Source: Lingula anatina
Taxonomy: Eukaryota > Brachiopoda > Lingulata > Lingulida > Lingulidae
NCBI RefSeq assembly: GCF_001039355.2
Contig: NW_019775924.1
Span: 404,084 to 468,083, forward strand
DNA: 64,000 nt
Direction: 5' to 3'
The notes beneath the pieces were generated by a model. The model made no database searches, was not told where the DNA came from, and worked only from the letters and a program-made list of their open reading frames with translations. Of the stretch, positions 50,701 to 63,829 are shown piece by piece. The position numbers and the translations under genes were made by a program. Numbering within the stretch: the stretch's first letter is position 1; the number at the start of each line of letters is the position of its first letter.

Positions 50701-53700
50701 CACATTTTAAAAGACATAAAGAAAAATTTTGAGGCGTTCATAATCTAGGACTTATGCATATCTAATACTGAACAGGTGTAGAATATTTATCTTCTCTTTG
50801 TAAAATTCTTATAATACTTCAGACTTGTCTATGTCAATTTTATGTAAGAAAGTTTCGAGTGGCTTTATGAAATATTTTGCAGAACTATTGCAAACTCATA
50901 ATATGTTTTTATCTTTACTTTTCGATTTCAATCACAATAAGCCAGCAATAACCAGAAAGCCTATTGTGGGCAATCCACTATGAATGTCTCTCAGGTCTTG
51001 GGCCATACTAAAACGCAGATATCAGATCAGTTTTAACCCCTAACTGTAAATAAAAGTTTTCGCACTTTCGAAACTTGCACTACGAAACTTAAATATCTGG
51101 ATTAAAAGAAAATAAAATTTAAAATATTTAGCTATATCAAAGTAGGTAATAATTTACGTTTCTACATGTATGTATCTTTATTTGGTCTACAAATCTACAA
51201 ATACATGCATAAAGTCGATGTGAACCAAAAATGTAAAGCCCATATTTAAATCCGTTGGTTCGACAGGCTCCTTTGCCTTAAAGTTTACAGTCTATTTGTG
51301 GCACTGTTTGCATTAAAGTGCCCTGCTATGACTACATTTATTTCGTCGGGTACGGTAGTCATATGAAGTGCTCTTGAAAAACTAGTATTACTGGCTTAGT
51401 AAGAAATAGATTTTCTTCTTTAATCCACAGACGGATTTCCAATTGAACGGTCTTATATTTATATTTCAAACAATAATTATTCATAAATGCTCGTTTTTGC
51501 ATATGTTCAATTGCAGTGTTAAATTCGTTCAAATGTATATAATGTAACAAATTGTCTATCTTTAAAGAGACAAAAGTAAATAAATAAAATAAAATAAAAT
51601 AAAATAAAATAAAATAAAATAAAATAAAATGACTTTTTCTCCTGGAAATCATCCTTTAATTTATGCAAAATATACGTTAAAGTGTTTTTCAGATTTCGAT
51701 GCGTTTAACCGAAATCCTATGCTATTCTGCAAATTTAAAGCAAACTTTTTACCTGATCAATATTTACCATACTTCATCATAATATTTAATTCTAACAAAT
51801 TCGATGTGGAAATTGTTGAACAATTTCAAATTTTGTCTTGAATTGGTGCAAAGAACCCGACGACTGCTTTATTTTTCTTTTATAGACACGTTTAAATGCC
51901 GGGCAAAAGTTGTCAGCATTTAAATCATTTCAACAAATCCAATTTAGCCTCAATTAGAGTGCAGATTATCACAGACATTTAAGTCATTGCGTGCATTTTA
52001 TGTCATTGTCCGTCATTATTTTGTCATGACATGTAATATTGTATGCGAGTGTTTCCATTTATTGCACACACAGCCAAGGCGGGGAATGATTCACGTTGAA
52101 TTAAAAGAATCTTATTAATGAGAATCAATGCTTATTTTGAACCCTTAGCAATTCAATCGAGGGATATATGCATAATGATATGACGCTAGATGTACAGTTG
52201 TATGTTAATGACCTCAGAAGAATCCAATGTAAATAATAGAAATGTGAAAATTTATAAAAATATACCTTAAAGATTTGCAATTTATTGTAAATAATTTTAT
52301 ATAATTAATACAAAGTGAATCGTGGCAAATCTTTTTCCAAAAGTGCTATAACACTAAATGTTAATATATATTTTATACATTTGCTAATTTGCACATTTTA
52401 TTCATTTGCTTAAGGTGTGTTGAAATATTGGCATTCCTATATATTCATATTTTCATTTCAACATTTCAGGAAATAAAAATTGAAGCCAGGTTACAATTAC
52501 ACCATTGCATTTTTGTTGAACATAATTTTTTAGTTCGTTCATCACCGAAATAAAAAAAAATAAATAATTAGAAAATAATATAACAGTGTTAACATTAGCA
52601 GTCTAGTGTGTGTGTGTGTGTGTTTGTGAGAGAGAGAGAGAGAGAGAGAAGCAATAGTTAGATATGAATATCAAGGAGTACAGTGTCGTGAATCTTATAC
52701 TCAAACAATGCGCAGAGAGGCTGCAAACAGCGGTCTACTGATGAATAAAATAGCCACAAATTGAATTTCCCCTTTAAAACGCAGGGTAGGGTTACTAATT
52801 GCATGCCCTCTACTTTGATTGCGAATTTTGCTTTGATATCACATAATATAACTATATGTGACCACTCCCCTGAGTGAATAAAAATTATAACGTGGCGGTG
52901 GCTGAAAGATTCATATTTAACACACACACTTCTTGCGGTCACAAGGTGCAGATTTAATATTTCTCATTTATTTTATGTAACTTAAACTCATAACGAAAAT
53001 CTCACTTTCATCTTACATTTGAATAAAAGTTTACATAAAACGGTCCTTTCAAAGACATCCATAGTCACTCTGATGATTTAACAAAACGCTTGTCTCTCGC
53101 CCACTTCAATTTTTATTTGATTGGATTTACTCAAGGGACGGTGTATCACCTTTGTCAACAAGCACACCAGATTTCGATGCAATAATAATAATAATAATAA
53201 AATAGCTTCTATGTAAAAAGCTACCTGATCCTCTTGACTAGACTAATCAGTGGCTGAGACAGAACTAAACTCGAGTCCTCCGACTCACTGGATAATTTTT
53301 CATACCTATGAAAAATAAACCAACAATGCACCATCATCTGACCCTAAGGAGCAAGTCAATTTAAGAGAAAACTCACCTCTGCCCTGCCTAATTAAATTTG
53401 GCCTTTAAAGATGTCCTTCTCCGATCATTTCTCCAAAAATCTCCGTCTAACTGATTGCCTCACAGCTTGTCATAATGTCCAGTATTTAAGAATGCACTCA
53501 GTCAGACGCTAACACACCTTCAGCAGACGGCTTGATTGTAATCAGTTGTCTGCTCCTGAGAGTTCTCTTGTGTCTCTCGTTTGAGTGATGTATAAATAAT
53601 TTCTTTTTGTTGCTGATTACGCTTGGTTAAGATAGCACTTATAAATGCTCGTTTAACTTCAATTCTCATACTATCTTTGATGCGTAAATAAAGATTCATT

Positions 53701-53915
53701 ATATTCTTATCAAAAGTGCGAAAATATAATACGCTGATGATTACATGAATGCAGTTTGTTTATTATCATTATTAGTGGGCGTGGATATTGTCCTAAATAC
53801 AGCAGTTAATGTCCATTTCAGTGTGCTTAGACATGCTCACACATAAAATTCTGCAAATTATGATAATCTACTGTATTTACACATATATATTTATTGGTTT
53901 TTGCCTTTAATCTTT

Positions 53916-54000
<85 letters not shown>

Positions 54001-56740
54001 GATTCAATTAAAATATGTAACTGTACTGTGTTTGTGATTTAATCTTATGACGCCTTAAAATAAGTTAGGTGATAATAACATGCACTTTACTTTAATGTAA
54101 AATAAGTTTTGTAAAGATTGTTAATGTTGCTTAACATTAATTTAACCCATATTTTAACGTTCACATAATGCATGTATTTAACTGACATTAGGAACAAAAT
54201 TGTGCTAAATAAAGAACTTTTAAAAAATTATTTAATCTGAGTAATCTTATTATATATTTCCTCGAAATAAGGCTTTTGTTGAATTGTCTAATCATAAAAT
54301 TCAAAGGCAAGGCAAAGGCAATAATCTTCAGGGAGTAATTTCACTAATCTATGCAGTGACATTTCAAGTGTCCAGGGCAGCATATAGTTATGAGGTACAT
54401 ACTGCTAACGACAAAAAAGAGTGGAAAATGAACAACCTATTTATAATTTAACCAGGACGCTACAACCGGAGAATACTCCTTGACTGATATACACGGCCTC
54501 TCCTTCTGATTCGCAGACAGTTCGAATGCAATCAACCCGTCTGCAGATTAAAGATGGCGGAAAGTGTCCGCCATTGTTGCACTAAGGGGATAACGTCCTT
54601 CGAACAATTTGGCTTCTTTGTTCCTCAGTTAACATTTCTCGCTTGGGCTATAATTACTTGTGAATAGAAACAAAGAAAATGCAGCAAGGCTGATATTTGA
54701 GTGTAACAGAGAACTCGAGAATGGGTATATTCTTGGTCATTTCGTTGATTTTGTTTATGGGCCGCGTGATCCCAAGTTGAAGGAAATTAGAAAATGACAG
54801 CAGTTATATAGCCAGGTGGAATTTAGACACTTGTGCGTTGACCATGTTATTGCTGTCATCAAAAAGATCCGTTGTCGGCCATTCAACGAAATGATAATCA
54901 CGTTGGTGAACATTTCCCCTCCGCCCATTTTATTGTAATTAACGTTTACGAATTTCTCGTCTTTTCAACAAATTTTCGGGTGCCTGACCCTTACCTGTTT
55001 GTCTTTCTTGATTCATGAGGGTTTAATTACAGCATTTTTAACATAAATTTGGCACCCTTTTTGTTAACTGATTTAACTACTGTGTGATCTTCCAAGTTGG
55101 TCATATTTTAATACCCTTGAGCGACTGGCTTGAGAAAAATAACATTTCATGCAAAATATTTTGCCCCATGTAGGCTGGCAAATTCCTTCTTAGATGGTTC
55201 TAATGTAATTTATGTGCATGTACCTATGGTCATGCACCTATCGAGGTTGTTTTTCCTACCTTCACAGCGTCTGCGAAGCGAATTTTTCAAATTCAACCCT
55301 CTCGTGCTGGAATTCAAGATGGCGCCCGACCTTTTACGATACATTATCTTACCGAAAATCGTGCGCAGGAATGTTTTGCATTTCAATGCTGTAACTTATT
55401 CATACTCCCAGGTAAGGCAGCTTTTTTTTATGAAACATAGTACTATTTTCCATTTTATCATTAATTTTTTTAATATAATCTGATTTTGTATTTATTTTAG
55501 TTGTGTCTATCTCTAGGGAAAACAGGTCGCATGCAGTTCATGCACACGTGTCATATTTCATTATTCATGAGCTGACTGCTCCGTGTTGTTGTCGTTCAAA
55601 TAGATCACTTTCTTGTCTTGACCGATGTTATTATTCAAAATAAAGAAATATCTCCTGTCTTTTAGCTGTTTAGATTATTTTCTATCTACTAATATGATAA
55701 TTGGTATGATATTTTATCCTTTCATCAGATATCATGATTATTGAATTGTTTTGTCTTAAATTTGAGGACTGCAGAATGGAACAGTCAGCTGTACATTTTA
55801 TGGCAACGCGCTATGTTTTGTTCTTGTTAAATACGGCGTTTTCGTAAAATTCATCTGAACTGCTGGTCAGTCGTAAGCAGTATAAAACTGCCAGAACTTT
55901 CCTCATAAACACAGCTTGCAGTTTTAATTTGAGCTTTGTGTTCGCTACAATCAACCTCAGTGCCCTTAAGCTTTATCTGCTACTTAAGGGTTCCCCTCTG
56001 GGAGTTATTGGCAATTTATATTAATAAGTATATTTTTAATGCAAGGTTGGAATACATGTGGCATATTCTAGTTCACACTGTATTTAAGACAATGCGCCAA
56101 ATGTTAATTGTGCATCAATGTCAATGTTTTGGGACTACATGAATGATATGCAGTACAGTCATGTGTTTGTGTGATTTATCCACGAAGGATTGCCAGTTTT
56201 ACCCATTAACGCATATTGTACTGATTTTTAGTATCGATTACTGTTGTTGTCTGGCAGTGTTAGTGTACCGTTAATAACGCGGCCAACAACAAAGCTACGC
56301 ATCTTGAGTATATCGTGCTGTTGGCAAACTCAAAAGACCCTAAAACACTGCCGCATGTGGCTGAGATAAAGGCAGAGGGGTGTGGTCGGTCATCGAGACA
56401 GTGAAACTTAAAACGATAACATATTTATGAGTCTAGCCTAGTGGTTATAATCGGACTTACCGGGAGCGTGGAGAAGATACGAGTACTCCGATCCCGGGCT
56501 GTGGTAGACGGTCGGTAGCAGCGCCGGCGGCATGTAGGCAGGGGCGGATAGGTACGGGAACATCGGGGAGGCGGCCGTCAGGTCCCGGCGAATACAAGAC
56601 TGGATGCACGACGCCGACAGCATCGATTCTACCACGGCGGTTCTGTCTCTGGGTGTTAGCGTTGGTCTTGGAGGGGCTGCTCCTCGCGACCGCATTAAAA
56701 TATCATCTATGTTGAAAGAGGACGGTGGGTGCTTTGTCAT
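44547..56740 (-). CDS. BSX: Brain-specific homeobox protein BSX
   Basis: A homeodomain transcription factor; in vertebrates BSX acts in hypothalamic and pineal neurons. Exons 56740-56461, 45116-44932 and 44768-44547 join in phase to give 228 residues (human 233). The N-terminal [11 protein letters not shown] matches the SFFIEDILLHK element of BSX. The homeodomain (about residues 112-171) begins [20 protein letters not shown] and includes [12 protein letters not shown] and [13 protein letters not shown], with Thr47, Gln50 and Asn51 in helix 3; the [12 protein letters not shown] run is typical of BSX. An intron splits the homeodomain between positions 44 and 45, a common ancient homeobox intron site. 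The C-terminal tail is rich in Ser, Asp and Glu. The upstream exon is separated by an 11.3 kb intron, room for regulatory elements. Start chosen as the first Met before the conserved N-terminal motif. Confidence 0.96.
47714..47761. repeat. (TA)n microsatellite
   Basis: About 24 uninterrupted TA units in BSX intron 1. A poly(A) run follows at 48022-48042. Confidence 0.95.
51584..51630. repeat. (AAAAT)n pentanucleotide microsatellite
   Basis: Nine tandem units of AAAAT or its rotation in BSX intron 1. Confidence 0.95.
52606..52650. repeat. Compound (TG)n(AG)n microsatellite
   Basis: A TG tract is followed by GTTTGTG and then about ten AG units. Confidence 0.9.
53920..53995. repeat. Compound (CT)n(CA)n microsatellite
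   Basis: About twenty CT units pass directly into about sixteen CA units in BSX intron 1. Confidence 0.95.
54554..54574. promoter_or_regulatory. ATGGCGGA inverted pair, YY1-like
   Basis: ATGGCGGA and its exact reverse complement TCCGCCAT are separated by 5 nt. AAGATGGCGG matches the YY1 consensus and here faces both ways. It may mark a promoter or enhancer in BSX intron 1; function is inferred from the motif alone. Confidence 0.3.
55268..55411 (+). CDS. Candidate exon on the strand opposite BSX
   Basis: A 144 bp segment is open in one frame (48 codons) and flanked by a pyrimidine-rich acceptor (CCTACCTTCACAG) and a consensus donor (CCAG|GTAAGG). Both junctions are in phase 0. It contains AAGATGGCGCC, which is both a YY1-like motif and a possible start ([19 protein letters not shown]). 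I recognise no family and found no partner exon, so chance remains likely. Confidence 0.18.
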
Positions 56741-59700
56741 TGCCTAGCTTCGGCGAGATTAAGAAATTCGTCCGGTGGTAAGAGTGTGTAAATATTGCAA
56801 GCAGAACTAAAAACGGTTTGGAATTTCGCAGTCCTTGGTTTAGTTAATGTGTTCCCGTGAAGGATGTTGCTCTTCAATTTTAACGAACTTAAATTCCTGG
56901 CGAGAAAAATCCACCGAAAACAGAAGCGTTATACATTCGAAAGTATTTAATGTTGTTTTTTTTCAGCAGACGATCAAAGCATACTCTATCCCTCGGTGTC
57001 CCTAGGGAGCGCGTTCTCACCGCTGAAGCGAAGACAGTTCATAAATCTATCAGCGTCGATCTATTTTATAGCAAACCGTGAGCCCTTGTCGCAGAAGCGT
57101 ATGTCAAAATGCGTGCTCGACACCAATTAACCATTACAATTGGAGCTCAACAGAATCCGCGGATACTGCCTATTTGTTGCATTCAGGGGGCGCTTTGATT
57201 AATTCCGCTTGGCAGACGACAAAACAGTGCATATCCTTCCGCAGGACTACTTACAAGACGGTTTAACAGCAAAGGTCTCAATCATCACAGCACTTGATGA
57301 TGATAGGCTTGCTAGATAACGGTTTCTTGGTGCGTTTATCTCGTCCAATCGACTGCTATTTAATCATTCCGAGTTATTATATGAAACCGATTATAAAGGC
57401 AAGAAAGCAGGCTCATTTTGTCTTTTTATGCCGTTTTCTTTGTTCGCACGGTGACCCTCTCTTGGACAGCAGAAGTGCAAATAGCAATTTTAACTTAATG
57501 TAACAATCTCGTAGCTCTTTATCTGTCTTTTTAAAAATAATTACCTTGCTTAATTCTACAGGATAAAGAATACGACGTGACAGTTATCTTTCTATAAATG
57601 GAGCTTGTCTTAGAATAATTACCCATAGAAAAGCTTGGGAAAGGTTCCAATCCTATTGTCAGCGATATGGTTTACGTGCTTTTTAACATTCGTCTGACTC
57701 ACTTTTTTATATGTTTTTATATTGACATAAAAAAACGCAAAAGGTTGGCCACATAAATTCATCAATTTACGAAATATTGTCTTAATTCATTCATCCTTAC
57801 CTCATTTGTCAAGCACTTTTCCCCTGCACACGCGCCGATTTGCAAGTGTAGTCTTCCACAGAAGTAGTTCAAGGGAAAAAAACATAAGTTATTAATAAAA
57901 AAAAGATGGCCTTTACTTATAGTGCATGTTCCACACGCAACCAGGCACGCTTGCGCACCGGGCAAATTTTACATTTCTTTCTTTCTTTTTTTTTTTTTGA
58001 AGTAGGTGACAGAGACAAACATTTTCTTTTGTGAAAGGATATCATGAAAATGATATAAAATGAAAGAACCGATGGGGATTGGAAGGGGGGGGGGGAGGGC
58101 TAACTCTAGTAAGCCTGAGTGACGTGTTTTCTCCCTACTGTATCGATCACCAAGAAAATCTCCAGTAATCAGCTTTCCAGCTTCATTAGCAAGCAAGGTG
58201 TTAACTCGGGCAATTTATCAATAGCTGAAATTCTGAAAAGCTACATGTATAATGATAACAGTGCCCTACCCTTTGACAAGCTGACAAGACAGCACAACAC
58301 GCATGTCTGTTTTGTTGTGTAAGACTATCGGTGTGCGTGTGCGCGTGCAAATGTGCTTGCCCTTGTGTATATGCCTGTGTGTCAGAGCGCGTGTGCATAG
58401 ATGTGTGCTTCAAATGCAAATTGAAAGGCGATTCAAAAGAAAGAATTAATCGTTTTTTGATCTCAGATATTTTAGGCAAAATAAGGCGAAAGATTTTATT
58501 TTTTGTTCCGAGTACTACAGTATCTGAAAACTACCAGGCACTGGCACTAGTCAGAAGTCTCATAGCCCGTAGTAGCGTTTTTTGACTAACCACTCTTTCT
58601 TAATATAAAGGTCCATTTAACTTTTTAAATTCTATTAAATGTAAGCAACTTAAAAATTAAAATAATAATGACTAAATTATCTGTTCTCAAAAAACATAGA
58701 GACTAAATTTCAAATCTTCGTGACTGTCGGTCACAGCACTATCTCACGCTCGCCAATCGATGTAGCTTTTTATTTTTACTAAAGTAGAAAATCTGCAACT
58801 TGTCAGGAAGCGAGTATGATGTCAGAGGTCTCAGAAAACGTCTAAAATGTTTTCTTTTAAATAACTCAATAAATAGCTTCTGTCTCTTTTTTTTTTTACT
58901 TTTAAAATTGAACATTTTTCCATTGAATCTTTTGGTTCAGTCCATCAATTTAAGTTGTTTGATATTTTTGTAATATTTTAGCTATTACTAAAACTTTAAA
59001 TTCAGTTACATCCATGATTAGGTAGACGATATGGGGACAGGACACAATTAAATGTTTTACAGGAAACACGGCAAAACTGCTTTGTCAAAGAAAGTAATTT
59101 GCAAAACCTTCGTTACCAGACATTGTGAAAAATATGCTTGAGGCCGAGGACAAAATGTGCCAGTGAAATAAACCTACATCTCGTAAAACCGCTTTAGCGC
59201 AGTCTATTTTTGAAAGTTGCAAATATTATCTAAAAGAGTTGTTATTTTTGAAACTTTCGTTAAAACCTTCGTTACTAAATAAATTTTCCCATACTTGCAT
59301 GGCATGAAGATAATAAAAAGAAAAAAATATTTATTAATTTCTGCCACCAGAGATTTGGAAAAAGTAGAATTTGCGAATATATCTTTAACTTAACTTTTCA
59401 CTTTTCTGTCTTTTGTTTTTTTTTTTCAAATGGACCTACATTTCGAGAATGAGCTAACCTTTTTTTTTCAGTGTACTAAAAATAAGAAAGGTAGAGTCAT
59501 GAATTTTTTTGCATTTTTTAAACACATCATTTTCCCAGAATATCTTATTTGATTGCAATATCTTTAAAAATGTTGAAGTTATTGAACTTTCAAGCTGGTG
59601 ATGTTTTTTAGCTACCCGATATGTTAAGATTATCAAGTTGATCGACTTGTAAATTCGGCAGATTGGATATCTACTGCGGGTATAATCCCTTTCCCTTGAT

Positions 59701-61608
59701 GTTTTTCTCGTTTATCTTGCTTTTGATTAAGTTGTTGTTGATTAAGCCGCTGGCACATTATTTAATGATATCATTATCTTTGTTTAAACGTGGAAATGTT
59801 TTGAACACACGCTGTAATTAGAACAAGCGGTTTATGTATTGTCAGTGTGGGTAGATTGGAAAGCGTCATGTACGCGAGAATTCTGTAGCTGTGATACAGG
59901 GCCCGGTAGACATGTACAGGTGGCCCACCTACGTCATGCTACCCGAAACCTGTATGAATTTAATGTAGGGCGACCTCTCTGTTACGCGTAATTTCAGTTT
60001 CTTGTTACCGAACTTAGTATATGTGCCGCTCATGCACTGAAGAGGCGAAGTGAAAAAAATGAGTATTTAAAATGGGCGATTTCACCCATTTAAATGTCAT
60101 CAAAATTCTCTTGACCACATATGTAAGTAAGATCATTTCTGTGATAATTGAATGACTTTTCGATGGCTGTGTCATTTAATGATTTAATGATTAACTTGCC
60201 ATTCCCCATAAGGTTGCCTTTTTTTTTTCTGGCACTTGGGTTCTTTTTGCTGGTCAGTCCAGTCGGGTGTCTGCTTATGACTTCATGTGCTACCCTTTAT
60301 TTAAACATTACGTTGTTTGTTAAATTTTATCAAAACCCGTATTTTTTAAGTTATGGTTATTTTCTTGAAAAACAACAACAACAGCAACAACAACAGCGTC
60401 AACGACTGGCGAGACAGTTATATCTTCTTAACTAGAAAATGAAACCTAATTATCTCGACTTTCTAGGTGTGATAAGGGTCACGTCCTCGATAATAAGTAG
60501 CTTAAGGCTTAATTTCATGTATGCACGACGAGAGAGAAACGGAAAAACGGGAAACAAAAATCTGTGATTAGTCGACTTAAAGACTCCAGTTAACTCAAGT
60601 GACTTTTAAATTGCTGTGCCATTATGAGTTATCTAACGGCGTATGACATACAACAGAAGATTGAAGATTGTCATATTTTTTTCACAGTTTATTAACACTT
60701 AAAGAGCTGCATCCTCTGCCCTGGGTGAAATTTAAAAAGAAACTTCCACGGGGACACACCTCCATTTGTTCATATGCAGGAATTACTTCATAAATAAATC
60801 AAGAAAAGGAAGAGATACAGGAAAGAAATAATACAAATGGTCCAATTAAGGAATGCGTTTTTATTCGTAACATAACAAAGACATAACAATTAGGTTTCAA
60901 GGGGCCAGTGGGAAAAATACACTGTAATCTATGTGGTGACGGGCTCGAACTCCGTAGAATGTGTTAGAGGAGATTTCAACACAATCAACCTATATGGCTG
61001 TATTTGTATATAGCACCTCACCCCAGCTTCCATATCTGATGCTTTTCTACACTTCACTGGCCTCCTGTCTGTTTGTATACCAGTCCGGCAATATAGTGAT
61101 ATATATAATCCACACCGGTCATCAAGTTTGCTGCTATTTTTGGAGTAAAAAAACTTTTCCCTTCGCATTAAACAAGGGTGTCCTCTTTCAGAAGACCAAA
61201 CATGTCAACACGCAGTGGGAAATTACCGCACGGACTTGGACATACATGTTTACATTTACGAAACTGATATATTAGTCTTGATTTTACATGCACTTTTTAT
61301 TCTAACAGTAGTAGCAATCTTTGTTCGATAAGTTTACTCAAAATACGGTGGTTACATATTCACCATAAATCACACTTTGATTAAACGACCAGAGACACCG
61401 CGTGCTTTGCGCGTGTTTATGTAATTACCCTTGGCACTGCCTTCGGTACTGTCGTCCGCCCTTGGCACTGTAATCCAGCTACAGCATTGGGCAGCAAGAA
61501 TAAGTACTGCAGTTACGACACAAAAGGAGGATCGGAGAAAGGAGAGGGGGCAGCACCTACAGTAGCTTTGAAGGTTCCCTTCATCACCCCCCCCCCCCAA
61601 AAAAATAA

Positions 61609-61639
<31 letters not shown>

Positions 61640-62106
61640 CCAACGATACATAAAAGCCATTCAATCCCTTTGCCCAACATCATGTGATACAATTCTCGTC
61701 TACAGCGACAAATTTGCAGAACGAAGCTTGATTTTTTCAGTTATTGTGTCAGCCTCCCCATTCGTAAAACCCTGAATATGCCAGTGGATACGCCTGGTAC
61801 TTTAACAAAACAACAATGGTAATTTTGATAGGCGAAGCATTATCTTATCACACACAGCGATCACCGGTACATTTGGCACGTCATCAGCGAGTATTTCCTG
61901 AGTATTACGTCAAATCATGGGTGTCATCATTATATCCTTATCAATTTTTTTAATGGAGTCATTAAAAGATCAGGTGATGTTATCATTTCTATCTTACGCA
62001 TACGTCGATCATCGGAAGACTGATCAATATCTACACAATCCATATTTATATAAACGCATGGAGGTAGTGAATTGAAATCAATGTGACGTCATGGATACCT
62101 ATGACG
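56741..62106. other. Intergenic region between BSX and SLC49A4-like gene
   Basis: Contains the BSX 5'UTR and promoter at its left end and the transporter 3'UTR at its right end (possible minus-strand AATAAA at 61301-61296). Other contents are a poly(C) run (61587-61598), an (AAAT)n tract (61607-61639), a CAA-rich tract (60369-60395) and TG-rich sequence around 58330-58400. No protein-like exon was recognised. Confidence 0.5.
61587..61639. repeat. Poly(C) run followed by (AAAT)n microsatellite
   Basis: Twelve C, eight A and then about eight AAAT units. This is a simple repeat. Confidence 0.9.
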
Positions 62107-62109
62107 TCA
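62084..62109. promoter_or_regulatory. Two consensus CRE octamers at the SLC49A4 stop
   Basis: TGACGTCA occurs at 62084-62091 and 62102-62109, 18 bp apart. The second overlaps the last codon and stop of the transporter reading frame. CREB/ATF binding is inferred from motif identity only. Confidence 0.3.
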
Positions 62110-63829
62110 TCCTTTGTGCTCAATCTGCGTGTCTAGGTCAAGCCGTGTGTACCTTTCTTTGTATAATATAACTACAGGGACCACTGCGGTTGTGGAGCCG
62201 ATGAGCACCCAGTTCATGAACTTTTTGTCTGAAAAAACAAACAAAACAAAATTAGATAAACAACACAAACACACACACACACACAGAGAGAGAGCATAAT
62301 AGTCGCAGATTTTGAAATATCATTAAATATTTTTGCCCATATTTTCACTTGCATGAATTGGTTGGTGCACTATTTGTTATTTTTTTTTGTGTTCATTAGT
62401 CATGATCAGCGACGACGAAATTCTCTTAGTAATAAATCTCAATAGCCTTAATCCATAGCTTAGTATCTGGCGCTGTTAATAAACAGTATGCCACTCGGAG
62501 TGTTCAGTGCCGCTGGTGCAGTATTATATACTAGCTTTGTTATAACAGGCGACAGTAAATTAAAAATTTATACGTTAAAGAGAGAGAGAGAGAGAGAGAG
62601 AGAGACTAAGTTTTTACGTTTTTCGTACTTACCAACATTAGGAATCATGAATATAAAAAGGAAAACTAAGCCGCACACGTTGTTCAGGAATGTCAGAAAG
62701 CCCGTGGTCACCCCTTCCGCGGTGGGGAAGCTGGCCTCACACGCTATCTCGTAGAAGAACGCTGTGGATCCAGTTTCAAAAATTCCGCCGAGGATATACG
62801 ACGTGTACAGCATCACTAATATAAATATTATATAACATGGGAAAGGAACTTTTGTGTTATGTGGCACAAGCATCAAAATACGTAACAAAACATCGTACTG
62901 GTCACTTTATGTATAATGAATAATCCATCAAGCAAATGAATACTTATTTGTATATCAAAGAATGAATAAATAAACAAAGAGACAAAAATTTAATAAATTC
63001 CTTTTAAAGTCATTAGTTCATGATACATGTATGTGTTAGAGGGTTTTTATTTCTATTATCATTAACATGGAATGTAAACTAACTAAATAAATAAAAATAA
63101 CGCACCTGTCCATCCAGGTGAATCGCTGGGTACAAGTCCAGCCACAAGGACGGCAAACCAGACAAACGACCCAATAGCGCCAAGGAGCAGAAGTAATAAC
63201 AGCTTCTTTAGGTGACCAGCAAAGATGTCGGCAAATCTATGCGGTGAAAGAAACGAGGAAACAATTTGATTGTGTAGGGTAAAAGACAGTGGCATGCCTC
63301 TGCTACTGATGCATGGAGAATTACAACTTATAATGTGGCAATGCATCGATCAAGCGACAACTGTGAATAACGTCACAACTGTCACATTATCAACATCTAC
63401 CATCACTGTTAATGTTACAATTCACCGATAATGTCACGACTTTTTTCTACTAGTTAACATTAAAGAAGATCAAGCTCGTGTTTTGCGATGAAGATGCACA
63501 CAGATGAAAATCTTTTATTCACCCATAACAAGAAAGTATATATTCCCATATAACACGCCGTCTTGTTGACTATTTTTCCACACTTTACGATCTGGCTTTT
63601 GTATTCAATAGGCAGATAGATGCGATTAAAAAACACACTTTCCAGAAATCACAACTGCAGATAAAAAATTCCATCCGAATGGGGTGAAATATGGCGGTAT
63701 TAAACTTACTGACTTTCAAAACTTAAAAACTAAATGACTTATAAAACTTAATGTATCTCACCTTGCTAAAATCAGTGCTGCGATCATCCCCGCTACAGAG
63801 GCCCAGAACCCGAGCCACCCAGCCTCAAC
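62107..63829 (-). CDS. SLC49A4: SLC49A4 (DIRC2)-like major facilitator transporter, C-terminal exons
   Basis: Four exons, 63829-63762, 63236-63106, 62815-62633 and 62228-62107, join in phase to give the last 167 residues and a TGA stop. The order of motifs matches human SLC49A4: VEAGWLGFWASVAGM (human VDAGWIGFWS), ARFADIFAGHLKKLLLLLLL (ARFADFIRGMLK), LYTSYILGGIF (LYASCILLGVF), PTAEGVTTGFLTFLNN (PVPEGITCGVVTFLSN), FMNWVLIGS and KERYTRLDLD (RESYDRLYLD). About five or six hydrophobic segments of the C-terminal MFS half are present. In mammals SLC49A4 is a lysosomal membrane protein. The first half lies beyond the right edge. The related haem exporters FLVCR1/2 fit less well because the AEG-TT-FLTFL and Y-RL-LD tail are SLC49A4-like. 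Confidence 0.9.
62578..62605. repeat. (GA)n microsatellite beside an SLC49A4 exon
   Basis: Fourteen GA units end 28 bp from the exon boundary at 62633, on the intron side of the splice donor. Confidence 0.9.

Larger units (their letters stand above)
45117..56460 (-). other. BSX intron 1 (11.3 kb)
   Basis: Bounded by the exon 1 donor (CCCG|GTAAGT, minus) and the exon 2 acceptor (TTTTATAG). No exon of BSX or of another recognised gene is visible inside. It holds microsatellites at 47714-47761, 48022-48042, 51584-51630, 52606-52650 and 53920-53995, and a candidate plus-strand exon at 55268-55411. Any enhancers would need cross-species comparison. Confidence 0.8.

Noticed and set aside
60148-60435. 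Open frame with a poly-Gln stretch
   Set aside because: The glutamines come from a CAA/CAG microsatellite and the rest is hydrophobic AT-rich translation. No initiation or splice context.
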